Shown: positions 18,751 through 27,679, counted from the first letter of the stretch. The stretch is DNA of 64,000 nucleotides from Nodosilinea sp. E11 (GCF_032813545.1 NZ_CP136520.1:614001-678000); one strand, 5' to 3'. Notes: generated by a model from the sequence alone, not told the origin. Made by a program: numbers and translations.

Positions 18751-19446
18751 CTAGCGGCGATCGCCCTGGGGATAGCCCTGATCCATCGGGTGGTCGACCC
18801 GGTTGTAGGGGTTGTCTCGACCAGGGGCAACGCTCAGGTCGTGGTTGGGGTCGCCATTGAAGGTGGCGTTGGGAGACCCGGCGCGAGCAGCGGTGGCGTC
18901 ATCGGCCACAGGATAAACACCCCAGTCTTCGATGCCAGCGGTTCTGAGGGTACGCTCAGCGCGGGCAATCTCAGGTTCGGTGTCTTTGAGCATGATCAGG
19001 TAATCGCCCTGGTGAACCCGGTCGCGGTAGTGCTTAGCCCGGTGTTCAGGAATGCCCATGCCCACTAAGGCTCCGACTAAACCGCCTGCAGCGGCACCCG
19101 CCGCTCCGCCTGCCAGCGCCGCTAGGGCAGTGGCAGCTTCCCCAGCCAGTAATGCCGGGCCGATGCCAGGAATCACTAGGGTACCGAGACCTACCAGCAG
19201 GCCGGTGACACCACCGAGCACACCGCCAGTCACCGCTCCCACTGCGCCACCGGTATCGGCATGGTTGCCTGCTTCGTTGTTGACGCTGACACCTGCGATC
19301 GCGTTTTGGCGTTCGGCGTCTCTGGCAATGACCGAAACATGGCTCATCCTAAAGCCAGAGTCGCTCAGGGCCTGGAGGGCCGATGCTGTGGTGGGGCGAT
19401 CGCGGAAAACGCCCACCGCTCGTCTGTGAATATGTTGCGAAGCCAT
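18751..19446 (-). CDS. General-stress-protein-17M-like protein with glycine-zipper region
   Basis: A 231-residue protein. The N-terminal domain (about 8-60, AVGVFRDRPTTASALQALSD) resembles the GSP17M/YflT heat-shock module. A long Gly/Ala-rich hydrophobic part follows (about 68-140, GGVLGGVTGLLVGLGTLVI), a glycine-zipper of the kind that inserts in membranes. A second alpha/beta segment (YLIMLKDTEPEIARAERTLR) and a polar tail end it. GGAGGA seven bases before ATG supports the start. It is the first gene of the leftward run. Confidence 0.75.
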   Translation of the reverse strand: MASQHIHRRAVGVFRDRPTTASALQALSDSGFRMSHVSVIARDAERQNAIAGVSVNNEAGNHADTGGAVGAVTGGVLGGVTGLLVGLGTLVIPGIGPALLAGEAATALAALAGGAAGAAAGGLVGALVGMGIPEHRAKHYRDRVHQGDYLIMLKDTEPEIARAERTLRTAGIEDWGVYPVADDATAARAGSPNATFNGDPNHDLSVAPGRDNPYNRVDHPMDQGYPQGDRR

Positions 19447-19621
19447 TAATGCTTCCTCCTCTGATGCGAAGCCGACAACCGTTGCGAATCGGGTTGTGAA
19501 TCTAGCAACCGTTGTACTTCTACTGGTTTAACGGGTAAAGCAGCCTGGTTTCATCGTTCCTTAGAAGTATTGAAGATTACAGAAAGGCAGAGATTGACGC
19601 TCTAACCCAACATCGCCGACT

Positions 19622-19930
19622 TCACCCCCTAGTCCCAATGCCATAGAGCACATCAAGCAGCGCATACAAAATCCGCTTTGAACCCACAAAAAAAGGCCAG
19701 GCCGGAAACGGCTGCATCCGCCCATCGGCAAACATCAGGCAGGCGTAGATCATCGGCCAAACCCCCATCAGCCAAAAAATCGCCAGCAGATAGGCATTGA
19801 TTTCACCCCACTGTAAAGTCACTAACCGTTGGGCAAAAGACCAGGTGTAGGGGCGATCGAGCGGGGCCAACCAAAGGGTATAGATGATAAAACTTATCCA
19901 AATTCCGGCTAGGATAACCCGTCTAGCCAC
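19622..19930 (-). CDS. Small membrane protein, possibly truncated
   Basis: A 102-residue protein with a GTG start and three hydrophobic segments (VILAGIWISFIIYTLWLAPL; AYLLAIFWLMGVWPMIYACL; a weaker C-terminal one). From memory it resembles the N-terminal part of a longer cyanobacterial membrane family, where the FPAWPFFVGS motif is followed by further helices. Here the sequence ends soon after (KRILYALLDVLYGIGTRG), so it may be an internally deleted or truncated copy. Moderately sure it is or was a gene. Confidence 0.5.
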   Translation of the reverse strand: MARRVILAGIWISFIIYTLWLAPLDRPYTWSFAQRLVTLQWGEINAYLLAIFWLMGVWPMIYACLMFADGRMQPFPAWPFFVGSKRILYALLDVLYGIGTRG

Positions 19931-20040
19931 GGTGCTTGCTGCTATTTCTTGATCCCACAGACTTGTTAATAAACTTGATTGTGTAGGAGAGAAACGGGCT
20001 TTGTGCTCTATCTCAGTAATGGCCCTAAATCATCAGCGAT

Positions 20041-20148
20041 ACCTAATCGAAATCACATAACCCCGACTCAAAAAAGGCAAAACCATGGGGGCAAAGAGCT
20101 TTTGCCCAGAGGCATTGGGAATAGCTAAGCAGAATTTTTGATCAGTAG
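20041..20148 (+). repeat. Dispersed degenerate repeat (ACATAACCCCGA type), copy 1
   Basis: ACCTAATCGAAATCACATAACCCCGACTC matches ACCCAATCCGAATTACATAACCCCGATTC at 59533 in 24 of 29 positions, and both copies continue with a similar tail about 60-70 bases on (GGGAATAGCTAAGCAGAATT; GGGGGTAGCCAAGCAAGATT). This supports a common, decayed non-coding element about 107 bases long. The remaining gap before the next gene has nothing clear. Confidence 0.6.
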
Positions 20149-20388
20149 GCATGAATGGACAGGCCAAGGGTAAAAAGCCTATACATGTCGTTCTAACCAT
20201 AGACACTCACTGCTTTGTCTATCTTAAGAAGGCTGCTTCTACCTAAGGGTTCTGCCTAGGGAGGGACGTTGCAGGGTGCGTTTTTGCTTAGGCTACTGAG
20301 ACCACGGGGCAATCAAATAAATTCTCAAAAGCTGATTATTTTGGCCCCTTGTTTTTGGCCCCTTGTTTCTGGTAAAGAAAGGACTCAT

Positions 20389-20799
20389 ATGATGAAAAGT
20401 TGGTTTTCTTTTGGTTTAAAGGCTATTGCAAAACCTTTGGCCGCAATGGTTGTGGGTGTCATGGTACTGTTTGGGTTCTCTCAAACGGCTGCCCTTGCTC
20501 AACCCATGCCCACCACCCCAGCACCCACCTCGCTGATTGCGCTGGCAGCTTCGTCTCGCTTTGCAGCCAACAAAGAACTTGAAGGACAAGAGCCGATCAT
20601 TTCAGAATCTCGGTTAGAAGAAATGCGAGAGCAGCGGCGGGAGTGGCAAAGCGAAGCCTCGGCAGCGGCGGCAGCAGCCCTAGACAACACCACCACTGAA
20701 GACACGGTAGGTGGCACGGTTAAAGACAAGCTAAACCTAGAAGAAATCACCGAAGAAAACGAAATTGTCGGCAGAATCAAAAATTCTCAGGACAAATAA
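20389..20799 (+). CDS. Small secreted protein with EWQ motif, unknown
   Basis: A 136-residue protein with a signal peptide (MMKSWFSFGLKAIAKPL..., cleavage likely after AALA) and a charged mature part: RLEEMREQRREWQSEASAAA, then an acidic C-terminus ending NEIVGRIKNSQDK. AAAGGA lies about five to eight bases before the ATG pair. The open frame extends 40 codons upstream, but the ribosome-binding site and signal peptide favour this start. The REWQSEA segment resembles GEWQAEA in the next gene, so they may be related. A perfect hairpin terminator follows. Confidence 0.75.
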   Translation: MMKSWFSFGLKAIAKPLAAMVVGVMVLFGFSQTAALAQPMPTTPAPTSLIALAASSRFAANKELEGQEPIISESRLEEMREQRREWQSEASAAAAAALDNTTTEDTVGGTVKDKLNLEEITEENEIVGRIKNSQDK

Positions 20800-20826
20800 A
20801 TCGGGGTCAATAAGTTAGTTATTCAT

Positions 20827-20868
20827 AGATAACCCCTGCTCTGGGCTTAGCCAGAGCAGGGGTTATCT
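20827..20868. terminator. Hairpin terminator, perfect 18-bp stem
   Basis: AGATAACCCCTGCTCTGG, loop GCTTAG, and the exact complement, ending 69 bases after the preceding stop codon. No long U-run follows, but the stem is very strong and the position fits a terminator. Confidence 0.8.
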
Positions 20869-21056
20869 ATTTCACCCCTGAGTTACGCCTTAAGAAAGAT
20901 TAGCTTGGGGCCTTAGCTCTGTAGCATGAAGCCGTGTCAGCCGTGGCTCTTTCTGGTCACTGCTCCTGGTAATTGGTTTAGGAATCAATCTTTGCCAGGC
21001 TCTACCGGAGTCTGCTGGCACCGAGCTACTGCAATAACAGGACATTGATTTTTGCC

Positions 21057-21422
21057 ATGCTAAACATTTTAACGATACTGATGACTCCAATTCGCTCTCT
21101 GCTAAGGGCTCTCCCCCTGAGCCGTGCTCTAGCGGTGGGTCTAGCCGGGTTGCTCATGGCGCTGGCGATCGCCCCCGCCCCAGCCCTGGCCGCCCGAGAC
21201 AACCCAACCCTGCCCCGCGAGATCAACAAAACCTTGCAAGACGACGACTCTGACCGGCCTAAAACCATGGGCGAGTGGCAGGCCGAAGCTCGTGAGACCG
21301 AGGGCCGGCCCCTAGAGCGGGCCAAGCGAATTGTCGAAGAGTCTGCTGATGCGGTTAAAGACTGGGCTGAGCTTTACCCCGATGTGGCCGAGAGAAGCAT
21401 TCCCGCCCTTCAGGATAACTAG
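21057..21422 (+). CDS. Small secreted protein with EWQ motif, unknown
   Basis: A 121-residue exported protein. The N-terminal signal region is followed by a hydrophobic stretch (ALAVGLAGLLMALAIAPAPA), with cleavage likely after PALA. The mature part is charged: DRPKTMGEWQAEARETEGRP and RAKRIVEESADAVKDWAELY, predicted helical. AGGA lies 14 bases before this ATG, nearer a TTG four codons upstream, so the exact start is uncertain; an internal ATG 24 bases downstream is also possible. Similar in layout to the gene upstream. Confidence 0.7.
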   Translation: MLNILTILMTPIRSLLRALPLSRALAVGLAGLLMALAIAPAPALAARDNPTLPREINKTLQDDDSDRPKTMGEWQAEARETEGRPLERAKRIVEESADAVKDWAELYPDVAERSIPALQDN

Positions 21423-21512
21423 GCCCTTGCTCAGGGCCCTTGCTCAGGACAGACTGATCTGTTTAGGCCGAGTCGCACCGGAATCATTGACGTAATCGAA
21501 GAGGAGGCACCG

Positions 21513-21754
21513 ATGCCAATTCGCACACTTTTTGTGGCGTTATCTCTGTTCGTCTTAGCTGGGTTTTTAGGCTTTCAGCTAGAACTCACGATCCCGACTC
21601 GACCCCCTGATTTGGCGGCCACCTACACGCCGATTACCCAGGCCGCCCCAGCGGCCTGGGTTCCTATGATGTTTTGGGCCACAGGGTCAGCCAGGCCGAC
21701 GCCGCCCAACTGTTGCAGACCGAAGCCGGACAGCAGCAGCTTTCGCCCAACAAT
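21513..21754 (+). pseudogene. Frameshifted and truncated gene for an exported protein
   Basis: AGGAGG seven bases before ATG opens a protein with a signal/anchor helix (MPIRTLFVALSLFVLAGFLG). After AAWVP the first frame turns to low-quality sequence. Adding one base after the CCT at 21663-21665 restores a smooth reading YDVLGHRVSQADAAQLLQTE ending QQLSPNN. A single-base deletion is the simplest explanation. Beyond this the sequence runs into a terminator, so the rest of the gene is gone. From memory it looks like the N-terminus of a cyanobacterial secreted cytochrome-like family; this is a weak identification. Confidence 0.6.
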
Positions 21755-21809
21755 GCCCATCCTACGCGGGTTTTATATTTAATTGAGCCTTCCTACTTAG
21801 CTATAACTC

Positions 21810-21844
21810 AAAAAGTCCACCCATTAAAACGGGTGGACTTTTTT
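21810..21844 (+). terminator. Rho-independent terminator
   Basis: AAAAAGTCCACCC, loop ATTAAAAC, GGGTGGACTTTTT and further T: a 13-bp perfect stem with a U-run. It lies after the pseudogene remnant, perhaps its original terminator. Confidence 0.9.
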
Positions 21845-21886
21845 AAGCGTATTGATGTCTTATAGCAAGATTTATCTATTTGATTG

Positions 21887-21917
21887 CGTAGGAGCATTGT
21901 CGTGCAATGCCCCTACG
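21887..21917. repeat. CGTAGGAGCATTG...CAATGCCCCTACG palindrome
   Basis: 13-bp inverted arms with one mismatch and a short loop. It is of the GTAGGGGCN type seen at 8074, 40002 and 51236. The rest of the DNA between it and the next small gene shows nothing clear. Confidence 0.6.
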
Positions 21918-22024
21918 GATTATCGGTTACAAATCGGGGTTGTATAACTCAGATTTGGCATTGTCCAGGGTGACTATGCACCGATAAAAGTACGACATCA
22001 ATTAGATTGTCACGGCCTCAATAT

Positions 22025-22162
22025 CTATTCATAAACTTCAGCTTCGGCTTCTTTTTTCTTTTGCTCTTTCTTTTTGGCTCCTTTTTCGTTAAGGTTATCG
22101 ACGAATTCTGTGATTCGCTCTTCGTTCTTTTCGGCGTAGGACTTATTCTTTTCGTCAGTCAT
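22025..22162 (-). CDS. Small Lys/Glu-rich protein of 45 residues, unknown
   Basis: Starts MTDEKNKSYAEKNEERITEF and ends KKKEAEAEVYE. It is almost entirely charged and predicted to be a single helix. GAGG eight bases before the ATG is a usable ribosome-binding site. The composition differs from random antisense frames in this GC-rich DNA, and the codons avoid the HIP1-rich pattern of its surroundings. Function unknown; a small stress-type or nucleic-acid-associated protein is possible. Confidence 0.6.
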   Translation of the reverse strand: MTDEKNKSYAEKNEERITEFVDNLNEKGAKKKEQKKKEAEAEVYE

Positions 22163-22533
22163 AGGATTAACCTCAGTGATTGAGCTGGCGTAATCGACAG
22201 ATACAATCTATTCAACATTCTCGGCGTCACCCTCTACTGAATGAGTGATTTGGAAACAAAGCTGAAGCATTGTCAGGATGCTTGACTAGCGATCGCAGTA
22301 GCGTTGTCTATCCTAGGTCAAACGACAACGACTTCTTATCAAAGGTAGCGATCGCGCCCAATACACCGCCCGCATTAGATAGATTTGTTTTGCCCTACCG
22401 CCAGAACTATTGCGTTTGATAGATGGCTAAAAACCAATATCTTGCGATAGTGGGCACGGGCCTAGCCTACAAAAATCCACCCAGAAACCTCTGTAGAAGA
22501 TTTTGAGTAATGCTAATGGTAGGGGCGTGAATT
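22163..22533. other. Intergenic, nothing recognised
   Basis: About 370 bases between divergent genes, presumably holding both promoters. It has a few HIP1 sites and no clear ORF, hairpin or repeat that I can support. Confidence 0.4.
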
Positions 22534-23511
22534 ATGGTGCAGTTCAGTTATCATGCGTCCCACGAGCAGTTTCCTCCTAGTCTGCTGCTAACCTATGCGC
22601 AGCAGGCAGAACAAGCGGGATTTCAAGCCATTACCTGTTCCGACCACTTTCACCCCTGGAGCGAACGTCAGGGTGAAAGCGGCTTTGCTTGGTCGTGGTT
22701 GGGGGCGGCTATGCAGGCCGCGTCGCTGCCTTTTGGGGTGGTCTGTGCGCCAGGACAGCGCTACCACCCGGCCATCATTGCCCAGGCAGCAGCCACCCTG
22801 GGGGAAATGTTTCCCGATCGCTTTTGGGTCGCCCTGGGCAGCGGGCAGGCTATGAACGAAGCCATTACTGGCCCTACCTGGCCGATTAAAGCCCAGCGTA
22901 ATGCCCGGCTTAAAGAATGTGTAGACATCATGCGCGCCCTGTGGGCAGGCGAAACCGTCACCCACCACGGGCTGGTCTGTGTTGAAGAAGCCAAACTCTA
23001 CACTCGAGCGGCCCATCCCCCCCAAATTATGGGCGCGGCCATTACCCCCAAAACCGCTGAGTGGGTGGGCGGCTGGGCCGATGGGTTAATCACCATTTCT
23101 CACCCCCACGACAAACTGCGGCAGGTGGTTGAGGCCTTTCGGCGCGGTGGCGGCGAGGACAAACCGATGTATCTCAAGGTGCAACTCTCCTACGCCGAAG
23201 ATGACGAAACCGCCTTGACCGGGGCCTACGACCAGTGGCGCACCAATATTTTTGACAGCCCGGTGCAGACCGATTTTAGGCACCCCCAGCAGTTTGATGC
23301 CGCTGCCAGTTTTGTAAAGCCGGAGGATATGTATGACCACGTACGCATTGCCGCTGACCCCCAGCAGCATATTGACTGGTTGCAGAAGGATATAGACCTG
23401 GGGTTTGAGACGATTTCGTTGCACAACGTCAATCGAGGTCAGCAACGGTTTATTGATGTCTTTGGCGAGCAGATTTTGCCTGCGCTTCAGTCAGTCAGGC
23501 CACGAGAGTAA
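22534..23511 (+). CDS. LLM-class flavin-dependent oxidoreductase (TIGR03885-like)
   Basis: A 325-residue luciferase-like monooxygenase-fold enzyme. It has the N-terminal FSYHASHEQFPPS, ITCSDHFHPW (the conserved DHF), a central VALGSGQAMNEAITG, and IMGAAITPKTAEW. From memory this matches the TIGR03885 group, thought to use FMN rather than coenzyme F420, with unknown substrate. It is followed by a GH13 enzyme in the same direction, a pairing I believe is seen in other bacteria. A ribosome-binding site is not obvious; the ATG before VQFSYH is the family-like start. Confidence 0.85.
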   Translation: MVQFSYHASHEQFPPSLLLTYAQQAEQAGFQAITCSDHFHPWSERQGESGFAWSWLGAAMQAASLPFGVVCAPGQRYHPAIIAQAAATLGEMFPDRFWVALGSGQAMNEAITGPTWPIKAQRNARLKECVDIMRALWAGETVTHHGLVCVEEAKLYTRAAHPPQIMGAAITPKTAEWVGGWADGLITISHPHDKLRQVVEAFRRGGGEDKPMYLKVQLSYAEDDETALTGAYDQWRTNIFDSPVQTDFRHPQQFDAAASFVKPEDMYDHVRIAADPQQHIDWLQKDIDLGFETISLHNVNRGQQRFIDVFGEQILPALQSVRPRE

Positions 23512-23633
23512 TTGGGATGGGTCTGGGGCTGTTTAGCCGGGCAACGTCAACATTCTTGCCCCTGCCCTCTGATCAATCGTGGATGTGGCTGGGTTGGATT
23601 AGGAAGAAGAATAGGTTGGATTAGGAAATTGCC

Positions 23634-25280
23634 ATGCTAGATCTTTGGTATAAGAATGCGATTATTTATTGTCTCGACATCGAGACCTATAGGGATGGCA
23701 ACGGCGACGGGGTAGGCGACTTTGTGGGGCTGACCCAGCGCCTAGATTATTTATCAGGGTTGGGCATTACCTGTGTTTGGCTAATGCCGTTTTACCCCTC
23801 CCCCAACAAAGACAACGGCTACGACGTAATGGATTACTACAGCGTCGATCCTCGGTTGGGCAGCCTCGGTGATTTTGTGGAATTTTCTCGCCAGGCGGAG
23901 GAGCGGGGTATTCGCGTCATTGTCGATCTAGTGGTCAACCACACGTCCGATCAACATCCTTGGTTTCAAACGGCCCTGCAAGATAAAAACTCTAAATATT
24001 GGGACTATTACCTGTGGTCAAAGGAAGAACCCGAAGACATTGAAGAAGACATTATGTTTCCGGGGCTGCAAGATACTACCTGGACCTATGCGCCTGAGGC
24101 CGAAGCTTACTACGCCCACCGGTTTTACGACCATCAGGCCGATCTAAATATTACCAACCCGGCGGTGAGGGAAGAAATTCAGAAAATTATGGGATTCTGG
24201 CTACAGCTAGGGGTCTCTGGATTTCGTATCGACGCGGCCTCCCACCTAATCGAACTGCGCCAGGCCGACAACCTATTTGAAAAGGTTGACGATCCGTTTA
24301 TTTACATTGACGAAATGCGCGATTTCCTCTCCTGGCGGCGGGGCGATGCGATTTTACTGGCCGAAGCCAACGAACCTGTCGAAGAATTGCACCACTACTT
24401 CGACGGTGGCGATCGCATGCAGATGCTGTTTAACTTCTGGAGTAATCAGCATTTCTTTTTAGCCCTGACGCGCGGGGAGGCCGCCCCTCTAATTCAGTCG
24501 TTTAAAGACCTGCCCTCTGTGCCTAAAATTGGGCAGTGGGCCAACTTCATCCGCAACCACGACGAGTTGACCCTAAACCACCTGTCCGACGATCAGCAAG
24601 ACGAAATTGCGGCGGCAATGGCCCCCGATCGCGACACCATGTGGGTTTTCGATCGCGGTATTCGCCGCCGGTTTGCCCCCATGGTCGATGGCGACCCACA
24701 ACGACTCAAGCTCACCTACAGCCTGCTGCTGACTATGCCGGGGACCCCGGTGCTCAACTACGGCGAGGAGTTGGGGATGGGTGACGATCTCACCCTTGAT
24801 GAGCGCAAGCCCGCGCGCACCCCCATGCATTGGTCTACGGCACCGAACGGCGGGTTTTCGACGGCCCCTGCCGACCAACTGGTGTTGCCGGTCATTGCTG
24901 AGGGTGACTACGGCTACAAACAGATCAATGTCACGACCCAGCAGCAAGATGCTGAGTCCCTCTTGAACTGGATGGAGCGGGCCATTCGACTGCGGAAAGA
25001 ATGCCCTGCCTTTGGCTGGGGTAAATGGCAAATTTTAGAGGTAGATCAGCCGAGCATTTTTGCCCATCGCTGCGAGTGGCAAGGCCATGTGGTGATTGCG
25101 GTCCACAACCTCAGTCAAGCCGATTGTGAGGCGACCTTAACCCTGCCAGAAGACGGGGGCCGCTGCTTGATTGATCTGTTTACCGATCAATCGACCGAGG
25201 TGAGCCAACAGTCTTCCTACACAATGCAATTAGCGGGGTATGGCTACTGTTGGCTGCAAGCCTGTGAGAAAACCGGGTAG
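23634..25280 (+). CDS. GH13 alpha-amylase-family enzyme, trehalose-synthase-like
   Basis: A 548-residue TIM-barrel glycoside hydrolase. It shows WYKNAIIYCLDIETYRDGNG, region I DLVVNHTSDQHPW, the nucleophile D200 in GFRIDAASH, the acid E244 in LLAEANE, and the stabiliser D310 in RNHDE. A C-terminal beta domain follows (about 455-548). The N-terminal DGNGDGVGDF pattern and overall layout resemble trehalose synthase (maltose to trehalose), without the maltokinase domain. Other isomerase or hydrolase activities in GH13 are possible. It could serve osmolyte or glycogen turnover. Confidence 0.85.
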   Translation: MLDLWYKNAIIYCLDIETYRDGNGDGVGDFVGLTQRLDYLSGLGITCVWLMPFYPSPNKDNGYDVMDYYSVDPRLGSLGDFVEFSRQAEERGIRVIVDLVVNHTSDQHPWFQTALQDKNSKYWDYYLWSKEEPEDIEEDIMFPGLQDTTWTYAPEAEAYYAHRFYDHQADLNITNPAVREEIQKIMGFWLQLGVSGFRIDAASHLIELRQADNLFEKVDDPFIYIDEMRDFLSWRRGDAILLAEANEPVEELHHYFDGGDRMQMLFNFWSNQHFFLALTRGEAAPLIQSFKDLPSVPKIGQWANFIRNHDELTLNHLSDDQQDEIAAAMAPDRDTMWVFDRGIRRRFAPMVDGDPQRLKLTYSLLLTMPGTPVLNYGEELGMGDDLTLDERKPARTPMHWSTAPNGGFSTAPADQLVLPVIAEGDYGYKQINVTTQQQDAESLLNWMERAIRLRKECPAFGWGKWQILEVDQPSIFAHRCEWQGHVVIAVHNLSQADCEATLTLPEDGGRCLIDLFTDQSTEVSQQSSYTMQLAGYGYCWLQACEKTG

Positions 25281-25309
25281 CGCCTGGGCTGCCTAGGAGG
25301 TTGTCGCCT

Positions 25310-25900
25310 ATGAACTGTCGTCGGCTAGTTTACTTAACCCTCGGGCTGGTGCTGGCGCTGGCGTTGACCTGGTTCAAAGTGCCCGCCACCATAGTGCCCC
25401 CGATCGCGCCTTCAGACCCGGTGACGGTGTATGTGGTCGAATCGGGCCTCCATGCTCGCCTGGTGGTACCCCTGGGCGATCGCTGGGTGCAGTACGGCTT
25501 TGGCGACTGGGACTACTACGCCCGCCACCGCCAGGATCTCTACCATGCGGTGAGAGCTTTAATCTGGCCCACGCCAGGAGCCCTCGGCTGGGGAAACATT
25601 GAGTCTCTCGATCACTTTCGGGCGATCGCCGAACCGCGAGGATTTCGGTTTTTGACCTTTGCCGCCTCTGCGGCCCACACCAGCCAGCTCATCGCCGATC
25701 TGGGCAACCGTTTTGAGCGACAAACGGCAGCGGGGCACGTGTTTAACCCCAAGACCAATCTCAACCTGGCCCAAGATGAACGCATCTATGCAATTTGGCA
25801 CAACAGCAACCACGAGCTGGCCCAATGGCTAGAGGCATTAGATTGTCGTGTTGAGCATCTATGGCTTTGGAGAGAGTTCCATCTAGCTTCAGCCCATTGA
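25310..25900 (+). CDS. DUF2459 / TIGR02117 family protein
   Basis: A 196-residue protein with one N-terminal membrane helix (VYLTLGLVLALALTWF) and an exported domain with the family segments VESGLHARLVVPL, YGFGDWDYYARHRQDLYHAV and NNSNHELAQWLEALDC (here HNSNHELAQW). The conserved His and Cys suggest an enzyme, but none is characterised to my knowledge. GGAGG lies nine bases before the ATG; an in-frame TTG immediately after the ribosome-binding site is too close. It follows the GH13 gene by 29 bases and may share its transcript. Confidence 0.8.
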   Translation: MNCRRLVYLTLGLVLALALTWFKVPATIVPPIAPSDPVTVYVVESGLHARLVVPLGDRWVQYGFGDWDYYARHRQDLYHAVRALIWPTPGALGWGNIESLDHFRAIAEPRGFRFLTFAASAAHTSQLIADLGNRFERQTAAGHVFNPKTNLNLAQDERIYAIWHNSNHELAQWLEALDCRVEHLWLWREFHLASAH

Positions 25901-26055
25901 TAGGTAACCCTTGGGCGGGCTCTCCCCTAACAAGTAAGAGGCATAGGTATAAGCCACCAGCCAATTTAGCGATGGTTGGTTGACCGTACCGGTCGCAGTT
26001 ATAGATTTGCCCCTGAGCCCTACCCCCCGAGTCTCCACCGTTTAGGACAATACCT

Positions 26056-26778
26056 GTGGTTCCTCTGCACGATAACAACCCAACCAAAATTAAGCCCTGG
26101 GTGAACTATGGCCTGATTGCTATCAATATCTTGGTGTTTATCTACGCTCTGACCCTGTCGCCCGAGCAGTTGCAGGGGTTCTTTCAAACCTTTGCGATCG
26201 TGCCTAGCCAGCTAACCGCTAGCTTTCAGAGTGGTAATGTAGCCGCGATCGCCGGGCAGTCGCTAACCCTAATCACCTCCCAGTTTCTCCATGGGGGGTT
26301 TCTGCATTTGGGCGGCAACATGCTGTTTCTCTGGGTGTTTGGCAACAACATTGAAGAGAAGCTGGGGCGGGTCTCCTTTTTGTTTTTTTACCTGACCTGT
26401 GGAGCCTTGGCGGGGCTGGCTCAGTGGGCACTCTCGATGCAGTCTGACATCCCGATGGTGGGGGCTAGCGGGGCGATCGCGGGGGTTTTGGGAGCCTACA
26501 TTTTGCGCTTTCCCAAGGCCCGCATTCTGACGCTGATTCCCCTAGGTATTTTCATTACTACGTTCCGCATCCCGGCCATATTTTTTCTGGGGTTTTGGTT
26601 TTTTCAGCAGACGCTCTATGGCTTTGCCAGCCTGCAAGCCACCACCAGCATCGACTCGGGCGGCGTTGCCTACTGGGCTCACGCGGGTGGCTTTGTAGTG
26701 GGGCTAGTTCTAGCCCCAGTGCTTGGACTATTTCGATCCTCGTCCCCTGGCCCCGGTCGTGGTCGGCTGAGATCATGA
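26056..26778 (+). CDS. Rhomboid-family intramembrane serine protease
   Basis: A 240-residue membrane protein starting with GTG (VPLHDNNPTKIKPWVNYGLI, the usual start of this subgroup). It has six membrane segments and the catalytic dyad: S138 in GASGAIAG and H209 in AHAGGF. HGGFLHLGGNMLFLWVFG and its Asn form the oxyanion region. It would cleave transmembrane helices of substrate proteins. Substrate unknown. It is a single gene. Confidence 0.92.
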   Translation: MVPLHDNNPTKIKPWVNYGLIAINILVFIYALTLSPEQLQGFFQTFAIVPSQLTASFQSGNVAAIAGQSLTLITSQFLHGGFLHLGGNMLFLWVFGNNIEEKLGRVSFLFFYLTCGALAGLAQWALSMQSDIPMVGASGAIAGVLGAYILRFPKARILTLIPLGIFITTFRIPAIFFLGFWFFQQTLYGFASLQATTSIDSGGVAYWAHAGGFVVGLVLAPVLGLFRSSSPGPGRGRLRS

Positions 26779-26896
26779 CTCAAGGGGTGCGATCGCCCCT
26801 GCCGCCTCACGGCCCCCCAGCTCACAACGGGCCTGAGCCCTGTTTTTTGAACTCTCTAACACTCTGTTTTTTTACGCAAACTTCGAGGTTAACGCG

Positions 26897-27679
26897 ATGA
26901 AACGTTTGACGCGTCCGGTTAAATTTTTGCTCTGTAGCCTGGCGGCCCTGGTGTTGCTGCTGGCCTGCCAGCAAGTGCCCCAGGCCCAAACCGATGCCCC
27001 GGCCCCCAATCAGGCTGAAGCAAGCCCGATCGCCTTCCCCGATCGCCTGCTGGCCACCCCAGCAGAACTGCCGCCCCTACCCTACGACTACGCCGCCCTA
27101 GAAGCCGCCATTGATGCCGAGACCATGCGGCTGCACCACGACAAGCACCACGCGGCCTACGTCAACAACCTCAATGAAGCCTTAGCCGACTACCCCGACC
27201 TGCGCGGACAGAGTGTCGAAGCGCTGCTGAGCGATCTTGATGCCATTCCCGAAGACATTCGCACCACCGTACGCAACAACGGCGGCGGCCACCTCAACCA
27301 CACCATCTTTTGGCAGATCATGAGCCCCGAGGGCGGCGGCGAACCTACCGGCGAGATCGCCCAGGCCATTGAGCAGACCTTTGGCAGCTTTGCCGAATTT
27401 CAGACGCAGTTTAATGAAGCCGGTAGCGATCGCTTTGGCAGCGGCTGGGTCTGGCTGGTGAGCAACGACGACGGCGACCTCGAAATTGTCGATACCGCCA
27501 ACCAAGACAGCCCGATCATAGATGGGCAGTACCCAATCATGGGCAACGACGTGTGGGAGCACGCCTACTACCTGCGCTACCAAAACGAACGCGGCGAGTA
27601 CCTAGAAAACTGGTGGAACGTGGTCAACTGGCCCGAAATCAATCGACGCTACCAGGTGGCTACCCAGCAGACCACCTAA
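26897..27679 (+). CDS. sodA: Superoxide dismutase (Mn/Fe family), lipoprotein form
   Basis: Dismutes superoxide. The 260 residues start with a signal peptide and lipobox (ALVLLLAC), so the enzyme is probably anchored at the outer face of the inner membrane or facing the periplasm. The catalytic part has [39 protein letters not shown] and [19 protein letters not shown], giving the three His and one Asp ligands. [10 protein letters not shown] is typical of the Mn type. GAGG lies eight bases before the ATG. The stop overlaps that of the convergent kinase gene by four bases. Confidence 0.92.
   Translation: MKRLTRPVKFLLCSLAALVLLLACQQVPQAQTDAPAPNQAEASPIAFPDRLLATPAELPPLPYDYAALEAAIDAETMRLHHDKHHAAYVNNLNEALADYPDLRGQSVEALLSDLDAIPEDIRTTVRNNGGGHLNHTIFWQIMSPEGGGEPTGEIAQAIEQTFGSFAEFQTQFNEAGSDRFGSGWVWLVSNDDGDLEIVDTANQDSPIIDGQYPIMGNDVWEHAYYLRYQNERGEYLENWWNVVNWPEINRRYQVATQQTT

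Noticed and set aside
21674-21865. Separate 63-codon gene after the pseudogene
   Set aside because: Its first part is the shifted continuation of the broken gene and the last part reads through the terminator.
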